64,000 nucleotides of DNA. It comes from Curvibacter gracilis ATCC BAA-807. GTDB taxonomy: Bacteria; Pseudomonadota; Gammaproteobacteria; Burkholderiales; Burkholderiaceae_C. Both the position numbers and the translations under genes were made by a program. This document shows positions 38,909 through 47,234 of this stretch, piece by piece. The notes under the pieces were generated by a model. The model was not told the origin of the DNA. It saw only the letters and a list, made by a program, of their open reading frames with translations, and made no database searches. Where the stretch lies: positions 1 to 64,000 of the forward strand of contig NZ_JADZ01000024.1 of assembly GCF_000518645.1 (NCBI RefSeq), in the 5' to 3' direction. Within the stretch, counting starts at the first letter, position 1. Every line of letters begins with the position of its first letter.

Positions 38909-38961
38909 CAAGAAAAAACCCAGCTCAGGGCTGGGCTGGGCTGGGCTGGGCTGGGCTTTTT
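38909..38961 (+). repeat. GGGCT pentanucleotide repeat within a terminator-like hairpin
   Basis: About six tandem GGGCT units (38928-38957) are preceded by AAAAAACCCAGC and followed by TTTTT, so the first and last parts can pair as a stem. The pentanucleotide repeat makes the stem slippage-prone, so its length may vary between isolates. Confidence 0.65.
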
Positions 38962-39047
38962 GAACTGTCACAAGTAGGAAGAACCGCGAACTCACCCCGC
39001 AGGAGACGGATCACGCCAAATGACGAGATCACCTCCGCCGAGGTCGA

Positions 39048-39341
39048 TCATTTGATCAAGAATTGCTCGCGATCCAAGTCCTTAATCCAAGTGGGGGGCT
39101 TACCACGGCCAGTCCAGGTAGCACCCGTCGCAGGGTCACGATACTTTGGTGCCACAGTGCCACCCTTGGAGGCGTTGCTGCGAGGACGTTGAGTCTGAAA
39201 CACGTCGTCAGAGGTCAGACCAAAGTCGGCCACCAACTGACGGACCTGAGCAACTGCAGCCGCAACTTCTACCTTGCGGGCTTCTTGAATTTTGGCTTCC
39301 AGAGCATCGCGCTGGGCTATGAGATCCTTGTAACTGAGCAT
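39048..39341 (-). CDS. H-NS-family nucleoid protein (paralogue 2)
   Basis: A 97-residue H-NS-like protein with coiled-coil N-terminus (YKDLIAQRDALEAKIQEARK) and canonical DNA-binding motif KYRDPATGATWTGRGKPPTWI. AAGGA precedes the ATG at 39341. This is the most canonical of the three paralogues. It lies in an AT-rich, gene-poor stretch that such proteins would silence. Confidence 0.9.
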   Translation of the reverse strand: MLSYKDLIAQRDALEAKIQEARKVEVAAAVAQVRQLVADFGLTSDDVFQTQRPRSNASKGGTVAPKYRDPATGATWTGRGKPPTWIKDLDREQFLIK

Positions 39342-39751
39342 GAAATTTCCTTTAGGGTATAAGTTGCTTACATCAGAATTAAACTGGCATTTACCGAATG
39401 CAGCAGCAAGAATTGCTGAATTTGGAGTCTGCACCTACTACTTCCAAGACCAAGCACCGAAAAACCTACGCCTCGCTTCTATTTCACTGACCACGGACGA
39501 TTATATCGGAAAAATTTGGAACGCAATACAACCAATGTATTCGGCAACACTCTTTTTAACGGTGATCTAGAAAGATTCCGATACAAAGGCCTCATATTTT
39601 AAATCGCTCTCCACCAACACAGATCGACAATTTCAAATTGTTAATTTGAGTCTCGAAGGGAATTCGTCGCACAAATTTCAGGCATCTTGTCACATGAAAA
39701 TTGGTTCATTCGGTGATCAGAAGGGCTTGGGATGTTAGCAGGAAGCAGAAC
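39342..39751. other. AT-rich stretch without a gene
   Basis: No protein-like frame with motifs. It contains the promoter of the H-NS-like gene at the left and decayed sequence at the right. Confidence 0.35.
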
Positions 39752-40051
39752 TCAGTGCACGAAGACCTTGCGCAGAATCGCTACGTTCAGTGCGATCAAG
39801 GTGCCCAGCGTCCACTTCGTCAGATTCAAATCTTCAATGGGGGTATTGATGCGGCCTTCAATTTTCAACTCGGACACCCCAACTTTCGCAAGGACATTGC
39901 GCTCGACGGTTGCCAAGTCCCCAGAAAATGCAACCGACTTACCAAGCAAATCCGCAAGGAGCTTGGATTACTGTTCGGCTTGAATCGCAGGCACACCAAC
40001 CTTAGCCAATTACTGGACGTAGTCAAGTGTGTCGAATAGGACGGCCAGCAT
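39752..40051 (-). pseudogene. DUF1640-like membrane-anchored coiled-coil gene, inactivated
   Basis: The minus strand reads LFDTLDYVQ, stop, LAKVGVPAIQAEQ, stop, then SKLLADLLGKSVAFSGDLAT..., a helix and a C-terminal membrane segment (WTLGTLIALNVAILRKVF). The order FDTL-Y...GVP..QAE...L matches DUF1640 coiled-coil proteins. Two in-frame stop codons interrupt it, though the reading frame is otherwise preserved. It directly abuts the decayed GNAT toxin fragment. Confidence 0.6.
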
Positions 40052-40240
40052 CCCCGCTAGGCTGATCGAGTAGAAGCCGAGAATTTCTACGGCCTCGACG
40101 TGATCCAGGCTCAAAAAGGTCGAAGAAACTCCCTTCTCTTTGTGCGGCTTGGCCATCTACTTCAGCCACTTGTTCAGCGCTGGCTCACCGCTGTCGAAAC
40201 TCTTCCTGTCGTGCTCGTCATTGGGAGGTTGAACTTGCAT
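40052..40240 (-). pseudogene. GNAT-type toxin fragment, inactivated
   Basis: From an ATG at 40240 that overlaps the antitoxin gene, the frame reads FDSGEPALNKWLK, stop, MAKPHKEKGVSSTFLSLD, then GFYSISLAG. These are the N-terminal signatures of TacT/AtaT-like acetyltransferase toxins (F-x-[CS]-G-x-x-x-L-[ND]-x-[WF]-L and the GFYSLS strand). A TAG codon interrupts it and the acetyl-CoA-binding half is missing, replaced by the DUF1640 remnant. The toxin is therefore dead while its antitoxin persists. Confidence 0.7.
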
Positions 40241-40511
40241 CGTTCTTTACCTTCTTGTAGCGAGCCTGGGCCAGAAGAAACTTCGCGTTTCGGGGAGGAG
40301 GGTTCTCGATCATCTCAAGCAGCCTCAGCGACTCCCGACGAGTCAGGGAGATCGTTGATTCGCTCTCGACGACCTTTTCCGCCTTCTCCAAAGCAGCTTG
40401 CACGACGAACTGGTTGAGCGTCACACCAACCAGATCAGCTGCCGTCTGCAGCGTTCCGTGCACATGCGGTGAGACGCGTGTTGAGATCCGCTTTCCTGTA
40501 TCAACGGTCAT
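40218..40511 (-). CDS. DUF1778 antitoxin (TacA/AtaR-like)
   Basis: A 97-residue ribbon-helix-helix protein (RISTRVSPHVHGTLQTAA, LNQFVVQAALEKAEKV) with a C-terminal toxin-binding tail, the DUF1778 type that neutralises GNAT toxins and represses its own operon. AAGGAG precedes the ATG. It overlaps the toxin remnant by 23 bp, the normal operon overlap. It appears intact although the toxin is broken, so it may survive as an autoregulator or protect against related toxins. Confidence 0.85.
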   Translation of the reverse strand: MTVDTGKRISTRVSPHVHGTLQTAADLVGVTLNQFVVQAALEKAEKVVESESTISLTRRESLRLLEMIENPPPRNAKFLLAQARYKKVKNDASSTSQ

Positions 40512-41093
40512 GCAGGACTCCTTAGTAGCCAATGTTTTCACGCTTTCAGTATATAGATTCGGCGTCAATTTGACACGACCAGCCTACATAACAACTGAAT
40601 CCCATTGCCGGTGCGCATCCGTGTCGAAAACAGCATGCGTTGTATTTTCATTCATCGGAACTCCGAAATGACACTCGCCCTGTTTGCTTTGGCACAAAGC
40701 CGTACAGCTCAAGGGGTAGTCAATCGGGGAGTGCAATGCCCATCGTTGGGAGGTATGGTTGACTTTTCAGGACAATTTTCAAGCTTAACCCGAATAAGCA
40801 GGACCCATCAGATTTTAATATCACTCAAAGCGGAACATGGTTGCTGAATTTTCAACTCCTCACCGGAGGTGAGTGATTAACAGGATCACCCGGCTACTTA
40901 AAATTTAACTATCCGAAGTTCTATTATTGGAATGCGATGAAAAGCAGCCTCCCCAAAAAATAACCCCTCGCTTGAGGTCGATGAAAAAGCATCTTTTTGC
41001 TTATAACCTCAAAATTTTCGCCTCAGAGTGATTGAAAGTTCAAGGATGTGGATCACACTATTACGCCAATGACCAGCATCGTGAATGGTGCAC
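40512..41093. other. Gene-poor stretch
   Basis: I see no supported gene. The left end holds the antitoxin promoter. The rest has only short frames with no motifs. Confidence 0.35.
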
Positions 41094-41381
41094 TCATGCA
41101 AAGAGCGACTCACGGCCACACTCCGCACCCTTGGGCATGTGCGACTTAGCATCCTTGCTCAATTCAACAAGCTGTATGGCGGACAGGTCACCATCGTCGC
41201 GCTCATAGGCACAAGAGTCATCTTTGACTTTGGCCAGGCGGACCAGAACCAAATTAAGAACATCTGTGACGGTCATACCAAGATCCACCGCTAACACATC
41301 CACTGCACACCAAGTCGTCCCAGAGGACATATCCTTCGAGCGAGCGTCCTGGGGAAATTTCTTGGAATTCTTGGGACCCAT
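41094..41381 (-). CDS. Hypothetical protein, small
   Basis: A 95-residue frame; the second ATG (41381) is preferred because GGAG lies seven bases upstream. The sequence is charged, with an amphipathic helix DVLNLVLVRLAKVKDD following GMTVTD, reminiscent of dimerisation helices in small DNA-binding or antitoxin-type proteins. No family is recognised and no partner is visible. Confidence 0.45.
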   Translation of the reverse strand: MGPKNSKKFPQDARSKDMSSGTTWCAVDVLAVDLGMTVTDVLNLVLVRLAKVKDDSCAYERDDGDLSAIQLVELSKDAKSHMPKGAECGRESLFA

Positions 41382-41499
41382 GTGTTTCTCCATCTTTTAC
41401 ATAAAAATTAATAGACCGACAGTTTGAGAGCGATTTTTTGATCAACGCCCCGGTATCTCCAACCTTGTCCTATTTGCAATAAAGAGCCTGCTCGGCTCC

Positions 41500-41815
41500 T
41501 GAGGCCTGTTGTTACGTAAATTCTTGGGAGAAATGCATTTTCTGCAAAAAATGCGGATGCACCTCGTTGATTCGTTTGAAGGTCGCTAGCACCTCGCGCA
41601 CGTCACACAGTCCATGCGTGCGACATAGTCGCTCTTGAAGGTAGTAACTCCAGTGTGTTAGTAGACTTTAAGGCCGATGAGCGTGTCAAGGCTCGCGTGT
41701 CAGCTGCGATGCAAGTCCCCCCGTTGTCACGGAGGAACTCAACCTCACGACCCGGTGGGACCGGTTCAATCGAGCCGAAGTGCCGCTCCACAGCCTCAAT
41801 GAGCGTCTCGCACAT
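41500..41815 (-). pseudogene. Decayed IS3-family (IS2-group) OrfB fragment
   Basis: The minus strand reads CETLIEAVERHFGSIEPVP, EFLRDNGGTCIAADTRALTR and, after frameshifts, FKRINEVHPHF. These correspond to the C-terminal half of the same transposase type found at 27.4-27.8 kb. Several frameshifts and substitutions separate the pieces. It is an old remnant. Confidence 0.75.
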
Positions 41816-42071
41816 CGCGCTCTACAAGCAGCCCTTCATCTTCCCATGAACGCAAGGCCATGACCTCGCAGTCGCTGCAATCTTTGGTGAAGGTGAAAAA
41901 CAAGCGGGAATGAGTTCGGAGCAGACTTGCGCTAATCGGGACCAGCACACCTCCGAGAGTACTTGGCGAAGGGACAAAAACATGACTGCACACCGGTATG
42001 ACGCCAGTTCAAATGAGGCGTTGCACCTGCAAAAAACCACGCGAAGGTGAACGTTTTGTGCAACCGCGAGG

Positions 42072-42215
42072 TCAGGCGCCCTTACTCCGCTTTTGAGGCT
42101 TATGCAAGTGACTTTGCTTTCGCACTTCGTTGGAAATGGTGATAAAGGGGTGCCAGAACATTGCCCATCCCTTCCGAAGACCCTGAATAAACCGATCAAT
42201 GATGAGATTTTTCAT
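42072..42215 (-). CDS. Small ORF coupled to a decayed membrane gene
   Basis: A 47-codon frame (start KNLIIDRFIQGLRKGWAMFW, end QKRSKGA) whose ATG overlaps the stop of the upstream decayed frame in a TAATG arrangement, typical of translational coupling. Basic C-terminus, amphipathic N-terminus. No family is recognised. It may be a leftover of a functional operon. Confidence 0.3.
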   Translation of the reverse strand: MKNLIIDRFIQGLRKGWAMFWHPFITISNEVRKQSHLHKPQKRSKGA

Positions 42216-42510
42216 TACGCTCCCCTCCGCAGTGCCGCAATGGCAACGGCTTTGGTATCGACGTACATCCCCACAAGAAAAATGACCAACGCCATCGACG
42301 TAAAACAGACGTGGTCAAGCGAATCAACTCAGCCCAGATGGATAAGCACCTCAATTTCATCGCGCAGTCGGGGCCTGACGACCAAGCGTAGCGCAGCCTG
42401 TCAATGACCAGCGCCAATCGCTGTTGGGCCACTGATGCCACAAGAGCGAAAGTAGGTGAGAACATCAGCTCGGAAAAGGCCACTGCATCACCAATGATAG
42501 TACCTGCTCG
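42213..42510 (-). pseudogene. Decayed small membrane-protein gene
   Basis: Two consecutive readable pieces in different frames: AVAFSELMFSPTFALVASVA then LALVIDRLR, and after a frameshift RLRDEIEVLIHLG, stop, VDSLDHVCFTSMALVIFLVG and VDTKAVAIAALRRGA. The order of a short membrane helix, a charged ID-R-R segment and a second membrane helix resembles DUF2721-type proteins, but this is tentative. A frameshift and an internal stop inactivate it. Confidence 0.3.
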
Positions 42511-43144
42511 TTCCGGTGGGACTCGGGGTCGAAATGCCAATGCCACTTTTATCAGCAATTGGGCGTCGATCGCAGGCCCCTTTCGATCATGAAGAACATG
42601 CAGTCGGAATCGAGCGCGGGATGGGCTTCAAAGGCGGTGAAAGTGTTTCCTGACGCTGTGGGCCCCATCTCACAATTGGCTCCCGACTGTACTTACAGGC
42701 GACCGGGCCACCGCTACGCACAAAGTACAGATGCTCGATCCACACAGATGAGTGATGGCTCGACTGCCGCCTTACGGAACATTCTGAACGACTTACTTGG
42801 GTTTGGCATGAGCCTTGCCGTTCACAACGGCATTCCATTGGTCAATGGTCCACAGCCATCTCATGACGGTGGATCTCTGTGTCACCTTCCAGGGAGGACA
42901 TTTGGTAGTCGAGAATCGTGAACTCACCGCGCGCTCAGCGCGCAGTATGCCGACCGGTTCCATAAGCAACCAATGCATTTAGGCATCTAGCGACTTTGGT
43001 CACATCCAACACAAGAGCTGGCCGATGCCTTGATCACAGCAGCTTCACCACATTTGTTTCATGAAACCTGACGTGCACGATGCCCTTACAGGGCCAGCAA
43101 ATTCAATCCTAATGCAACTACACCAAGGGTCTGATCTGAGGTCA
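42511..43144. other. Decayed, gene-poor stretch
   Basis: Many short frames on both strands but none with a recognisable domain. Codon-like composition in patches suggests old gene remnants that I cannot identify. Confidence 0.35.
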
Positions 43145-43366
43145 CTACATTCTGTCTGACTTGATGACGCCATGGGCCCGAAAGAGTTCTCGAAGGTCTT
43201 TGGCTTCAAATCCTGATGGTGGTGACCTGAGCCCATAGTCGCCCATGAAGTCGCAGATCGCTCGATGAATCAGGGCTTCCGTTGTGATACCCCATTCAAC
43301 TGCCCTATCCCGCATGCGATCGGGCATGGTGTCGTCATCTTCGAAGTTGATGACAAGTTGAGGCAT
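43145..43366 (-). CDS. Small ribbon-helix-helix-like protein
   Basis: A 73-residue protein starting PQLVINFEDDDTMPDRMRDR. A short strand followed by two helices (WGITTEALIHRAICDFMGDY) has the look of an Arc/MetJ-type antitoxin or regulator. AAGGAA precedes the ATG at good spacing. No partner toxin is visible downstream. Function is unassigned. Confidence 0.5.
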   Translation of the reverse strand: MPQLVINFEDDDTMPDRMRDRAVEWGITTEALIHRAICDFMGDYGLRSPPSGFEAKDLRELFRAHGVIKSDRM

Positions 43367-43845
43367 AGTGATGTTCCTTTTTGCCGTTGTTACGCTGCGA
43401 CCAAAGCGCGTTCTCTATCCATGCAGGTTGATCTAGGAACATGCTGTTGATCTGCGAGCTATTGATTTTTCGCGAGGGAGGAGAGGCGCGAAGGTCAGCC
43501 CTTTTTTCATCCGATCCATCGTGCCATTGTGATTGGTCGTGCAGCAGCAGATGTACTTCACCGGACATCTGGCTCCCGGAATTCGAATTGCGCCGGAGCC
43601 AGTTGAGCCAACATGACGTAGCCCCTTCATCTGGATTGGCCTCCCGGGTTACGAATTCAATTTCATCCCGCCGTCCCCAGTCTAGCGACACCTTTTACTC
43701 TCCTCGCAATGCATTAGATGTAGAGAAAAAGGCCACAAATTTTCTGTGAAAGTTCCGGCATCCCTATCAGTTCACAGAAATTTCAACCATTAGGCCCCAC
43801 GAGCAAGAAAGGCTCACGAGTTGTGCCTTTATGCTTGAAAGTAAC
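43367..43845. other. Stretch without a supported gene
   Basis: A 118-codon minus-strand frame overlaps the preceding small gene here, but it is Ser/Asn/Trp-rich without motifs and runs through that gene in another frame, so I do not call it. Confidence 0.35.
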
Positions 43846-44190
43846 TTATGGCGTTTGCCTGATTTGATAGGCGTCCATGCTCTCACCTCTGGCTTCGATC
43901 TCCAACACCCATTTGGGCTTGCGTCCTGGCCCGCCAGACCACTCCTCACCCGTTGCTGGGTTTCGGTACTTCATGACGCGATCCTTTCGCGGGGGGCGCC
44001 GTGGCAATGTCTCGCCTGTACCCCTGCGGCCCAGTTTCAGATTAGGGTACAGATCCTCAGGTGCTATATCGAATTCCTCGATTGTTTTTTGCATTTCAGC
44101 AATTACAGAAGTTAGCTGAGCACGTCGCGCAGCCGCAACTTTTTCGCCCAAGGCATCGTATTGTTTTTTGAGCGTTCGATAGTCGTCCAT
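43846..44190 (-). CDS. H-NS-family nucleoid protein (paralogue 3)
   Basis: A 114-residue H-NS-like protein: coiled coil (YRTLKKQYDALGEKVAAARR), basic linker (RRPPRKDR) and DNA-binding motif KYRNPATGEEWSGGPGRKPKW, then an extra C-terminal tail. The motif has one more Gly-Pro than the canonical form. The start at ATG 44190 is preferred over a TTG four codons earlier. It lies next to an AT-rich region and the partition operon. Confidence 0.88.
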   Translation of the reverse strand: MDDYRTLKKQYDALGEKVAAARRAQLTSVIAEMQKTIEEFDIAPEDLYPNLKLGRRGTGETLPRRPPRKDRVMKYRNPATGEEWSGGPGRKPKWVLEIEARGESMDAYQIRQTP

Positions 44191-45045
44191 TGCAATTCCC
44201 AACTGATGCTTTTCACATTATAGGCAGTTCAGTTCGCTCGACCTTGTCGAATCATTATTAATATCAAATGGCGCAATTGCGCATTTTTGCAAAATTTAAT
44301 TACTACATTGATTGCAATTTTGCAACCTTGTGGCTAGGACTGCATTCTGACACCATTTTCAAATCAACATTGCCATGATTACATTCGCAGTCTGTATTGA
44401 TCTAGCACCGCTCTTGCACGAGCGACCGGAAACATCCAGTTGCTGTTGCGGAGCCCATTGCTTGGCAGAAAAACTGTTTTTATTTACAGCAATGGATGTA
44501 CTGGGATAGACGCTTGCGAAGGGCCTCATTGTCCGACAGCTCCAGGCAAAGACGAGAACGTCTGTCTTGCATGCTGAAGATCACCGTGCTCCAACACCTG
44601 ACATTGACACGATAGGTTTGAGTCATGGCGACCTATTCCCGCCCCATGTGTTGACTGCCGATCCAGGCCCACACTTTGCTGCCCAGGCCTTGGACACCCA
44701 GCACACCGGTGTCTGCTGCACCAAAGCGAAAACTGCCACTCACCGCTCATCACTTCAGAATTTCTGCGAATGCGATCAAAAAAGCATACTCATTGCCCCA
44801 AACCTGCAAGAGACCACTTCTTAGAATTGATCGGTCATTTCCGCTGACTGTAAGCACCCGCATCCTCCTAAAACGCGATAGCGACTGAAGACTTCATCTA
44901 CATGCATATCGAGCCATCAGCACCCAGCGCCACCAATCCTCATTGGTAGGCTTTTTTGGATTTTTTGCGCTTTTGCCTACCAAGACTCTTTACATGAAGG
45001 TCGGATCTACGTACCATTCTTGGAATTCATTCCATCTACCGTCAC
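44191..45045. other. AT-rich spacer before the partition operon
   Basis: No supported gene in about 850 bp. It contains the H-NS-like promoter, an AT-rich patch with repeated TTGCAA/GCAATTG words near 44.26-44.33 kb, and a long inverted repeat at 44.94-44.98 kb upstream of parA. Several short frames without motifs were ignored. Confidence 0.4.
44943..44983. promoter_or_regulatory. Inverted repeat upstream of parA, candidate autoregulatory operator
   Basis: TTGGTAGGC (44943-44951) and its exact complement GCCTACCAA (44975-44983) are separated by a T-rich 23-bp spacer, giving a centre-to-centre distance of 32 bp, about three helical turns. It lies about 60-100 bp before the parA start. ParA carries an N-terminal DNA-binding region, so autorepression here is likely. 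Confidence 0.6.
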
Positions 45046-46200
45046 ATGCGCTCAACCTACGCTCGTACCGATGCTCTGCTCTACCGTATTCGTGCAGCAG
45101 GCTCACTGCTAGGCGTAACGGACAACACTTTGCGGACCTATGCTGACGGTGCCGGCATCGAAGTCAAACGTGCAAGTGACATCACGCCAGGCGCACCTTC
45201 GATTCGAGTTTTTGAACCGGAGACACTGTTCAAGCTTGCAGCCTGGAGACGATCACAGGGCTACATCAAATCTCCGAATCCCGGGTCAGGGCCTGTCGTC
45301 ATCGCTGTTGACGTAGTTAAGGGGGGCACAGGTAAAACGACGACCGCAGTTGAGCTTGCCTTGCATTTGCAACTGATGGGTCTGAAGACGCTCTTGATCG
45401 ACCTCGATAGCCAGGCCAATGCTACGCAAATGCTTGGCTACGAGCCTGACCTCACAATTGACGAGGCCGATGGCTACGAAGTTACTCCAGACGCCATTGT
45501 TGTAGATACCTTCATGACGCTGATGACCGCCTTCATTCAGCAAGGTGGCCACAACACGGAATTCCGGCTCACTTCCCCGCTGGTTAGCGCAGAAAACGTT
45601 ATCAAAAAACCTTACGGCGAAAGCGGGCCCCATCTCATTCCAGCCGACACAAATTTGGGCGATCTAGAAAGCGCCATCGCCAATGGCAAAGGCTCACGTG
45701 AACTGTACGTTCGCGAATACATCGCAGCAGCGACTGCTGGAAAAATTCCAGGGTTTGACGCAAAGAGCTACGACGTCATTATTTTCGATTGCCCACCAAC
45801 TGTGTCCTTCATCAGCTCGACGGCCATTGCAGCGTCTGATTTCATTGTTGCCCCCATCCGTTTGGATGCCTTTGCAGTCAAGGGACTTACGCGGCTAATG
45901 GGCGAAATCAAGACGATCGCTCACTATTACAAAGTCCAGCCCGAGCTTGTCATACTGCCAACTCACTACGCACCACAGATCGCACGAATTGGCCGTATGC
46001 AAACACAACTGGCCCAATTCCGCGACCTTCTGACTCCGGGCGTCATTTCGGCTAGTGAAGAGTTTCCAAAATCTCTGGATCAGTACATCCCCCTTTCCTT
46101 GCAAAAGCCCACGAGCAACCCGACACGCGAGTATCGGATGTTCGCGGAGCACATGTTCGCGAAGATCCTCGCCTTTACGAACTCCAAGGCACGCAAATGA
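45046..46200 (+). CDS. parA: ParA-type partition ATPase
   Basis: A 384-residue type Ia ParA. The N-terminal 75 residues hold a helix-turn-helix-like region (SLLGVTDNTLRTYADGAGI) for operator binding. The deviant Walker A box is KGGTGKTT (92-99), followed by LIDLDSQANAT (A') and VIIFDCPPTVS (B). It would form dynamic filaments or gradients on the nucleoid to position plasmid copies. The stop overlaps the parB start (ATGA). The inverted repeat upstream suggests autoregulation. Confidence 0.95.
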   Translation: MRSTYARTDALLYRIRAAGSLLGVTDNTLRTYADGAGIEVKRASDITPGAPSIRVFEPETLFKLAAWRRSQGYIKSPNPGSGPVVIAVDVVKGGTGKTTTAVELALHLQLMGLKTLLIDLDSQANATQMLGYEPDLTIDEADGYEVTPDAIVVDTFMTLMTAFIQQGGHNTEFRLTSPLVSAENVIKKPYGESGPHLIPADTNLGDLESAIANGKGSRELYVREYIAAATAGKIPGFDAKSYDVIIFDCPPTVSFISSTAIAASDFIVAPIRLDAFAVKGLTRLMGEIKTIAHYYKVQPELVILPTHYAPQIARIGRMQTQLAQFRDLLTPGVISASEEFPKSLDQYIPLSLQKPTSNPTREYRMFAEHMFAKILAFTNSKARK

Positions 46201-47234
46201 AACTACGCAAGCTTGATCCCAACGCAGGGGCAGTGCCGCCGCGACAAAGTTCTTCTGGTCGGTTGACTGTTCCTCTCCCTCTTCCCCCCTTCTCCAATAG
46301 ACCGCCAGAAGTGGAGCAGACCGAATCGAATTCGCCAATCGGGACCGAAGCGACGAGCAATGCGCTCGAATCTTCTGGATCGCTTGACAGAACTCTTTCC
46401 ATCGCAGTTGATCTGATCGATCCGCACCCAATCCCCCCGCGAACGATCTATTCGGACGAGACGATACTGGAACGTGCCGAGTCCCTTAGAACTGAAGGGC
46501 AACTCAACCCGATCCACGTCATGCCCAACCCGAAGGCTCCAGGGCGGTACATCATCATCGATGGATGGACACGTGTTCAGGCATGCGTTCGACATAGTGC
46601 CTTACCCGAACTTAGGGCAGAAGTTCATACAGACTTGAACTTGGATGAGGCAGCATGGTTTGGCTGGCAATCCAACGAAGGCCGCGAACAACATTGCGAT
46701 TACGACCGGGCGGTATTCTTTGAAAGTCTCATCCGCGAAGGCATGTCGCAGGCGGAGATTTCTCGCCGCTCTGGCTACAACAAAACTGCGATCACCATGT
46801 ATCGCGGCTTCGCTAAATTGCCTGGAGAAGTGATCGACTACATTGTTGAGAACCCACGAAAGTTTGGACACAGAGCCGCCTATGAACTTTCTCGAATTTT
46901 TGACGCCACCCAAAGCGTTCGCAAAACCCTAGCCATTGCGCTCAAATTCGTCACCGAAGACAAGTCAGTCGGCTGGGTAATGACCCAGGCCCAGGCCTTC
47001 GTCACACCGAACAAGCCAAAGCAGCCGCCACCAAACAAGAAGGTCATTCGATATGCAAACGGGTCTTACAAGCAGACAGCAGATGTGTTCTCACTGAACA
47101 TCAAGGTGGCCCCCGAGAAGCGTGACGCCTTCGCTCAGGCACTCGAAAAGCTTCTTGACGATGTTGCAATTCAAGAGACTGCAACAGATTCAAATGAAAC
47201 CGCCGCAACAGAGCCGACGAGCATAGACCCGTGA
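46197..47234 (+). CDS. parB: ParB-type centromere-binding protein
   Basis: A 345-residue partition protein. A Pro/Ser-rich N-terminal tail with conserved basic residues (about 1-75) could stimulate the ParA ATPase. The ParB/Srx-like CTPase domain (about 75-165) includes LRTEGQLNPIHV and IIIDGWTRVQA (the family box G-[EH]-x-R-x-x-A reads GWTRVQA). A helix-turn-helix (MSQAEISRRSGYNKTAITMY, about 182-201) follows, and the C-terminus could dimerise. It is the best candidate for binding the palindromic array that begins 300 bp downstream. Confidence 0.93.
   Translation: MKLRKLDPNAGAVPPRQSSSGRLTVPLPLPPFSNRPPEVEQTESNSPIGTEATSNALESSGSLDRTLSIAVDLIDPHPIPPRTIYSDETILERAESLRTEGQLNPIHVMPNPKAPGRYIIIDGWTRVQACVRHSALPELRAEVHTDLNLDEAAWFGWQSNEGREQHCDYDRAVFFESLIREGMSQAEISRRSGYNKTAITMYRGFAKLPGEVIDYIVENPRKFGHRAAYELSRIFDATQSVRKTLAIALKFVTEDKSVGWVMTQAQAFVTPNKPKQPPPNKKVIRYANGSYKQTADVFSLNIKVAPEKRDAFAQALEKLLDDVAIQETATDSNETAATEPTSIDP

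Noticed and set aside
43335-43691. 118-codon minus-strand frame overlapping the small RHH-like gene
   Set aside because: It overlaps a better-supported gene in another frame and has no domain or convincing ribosome-binding site.
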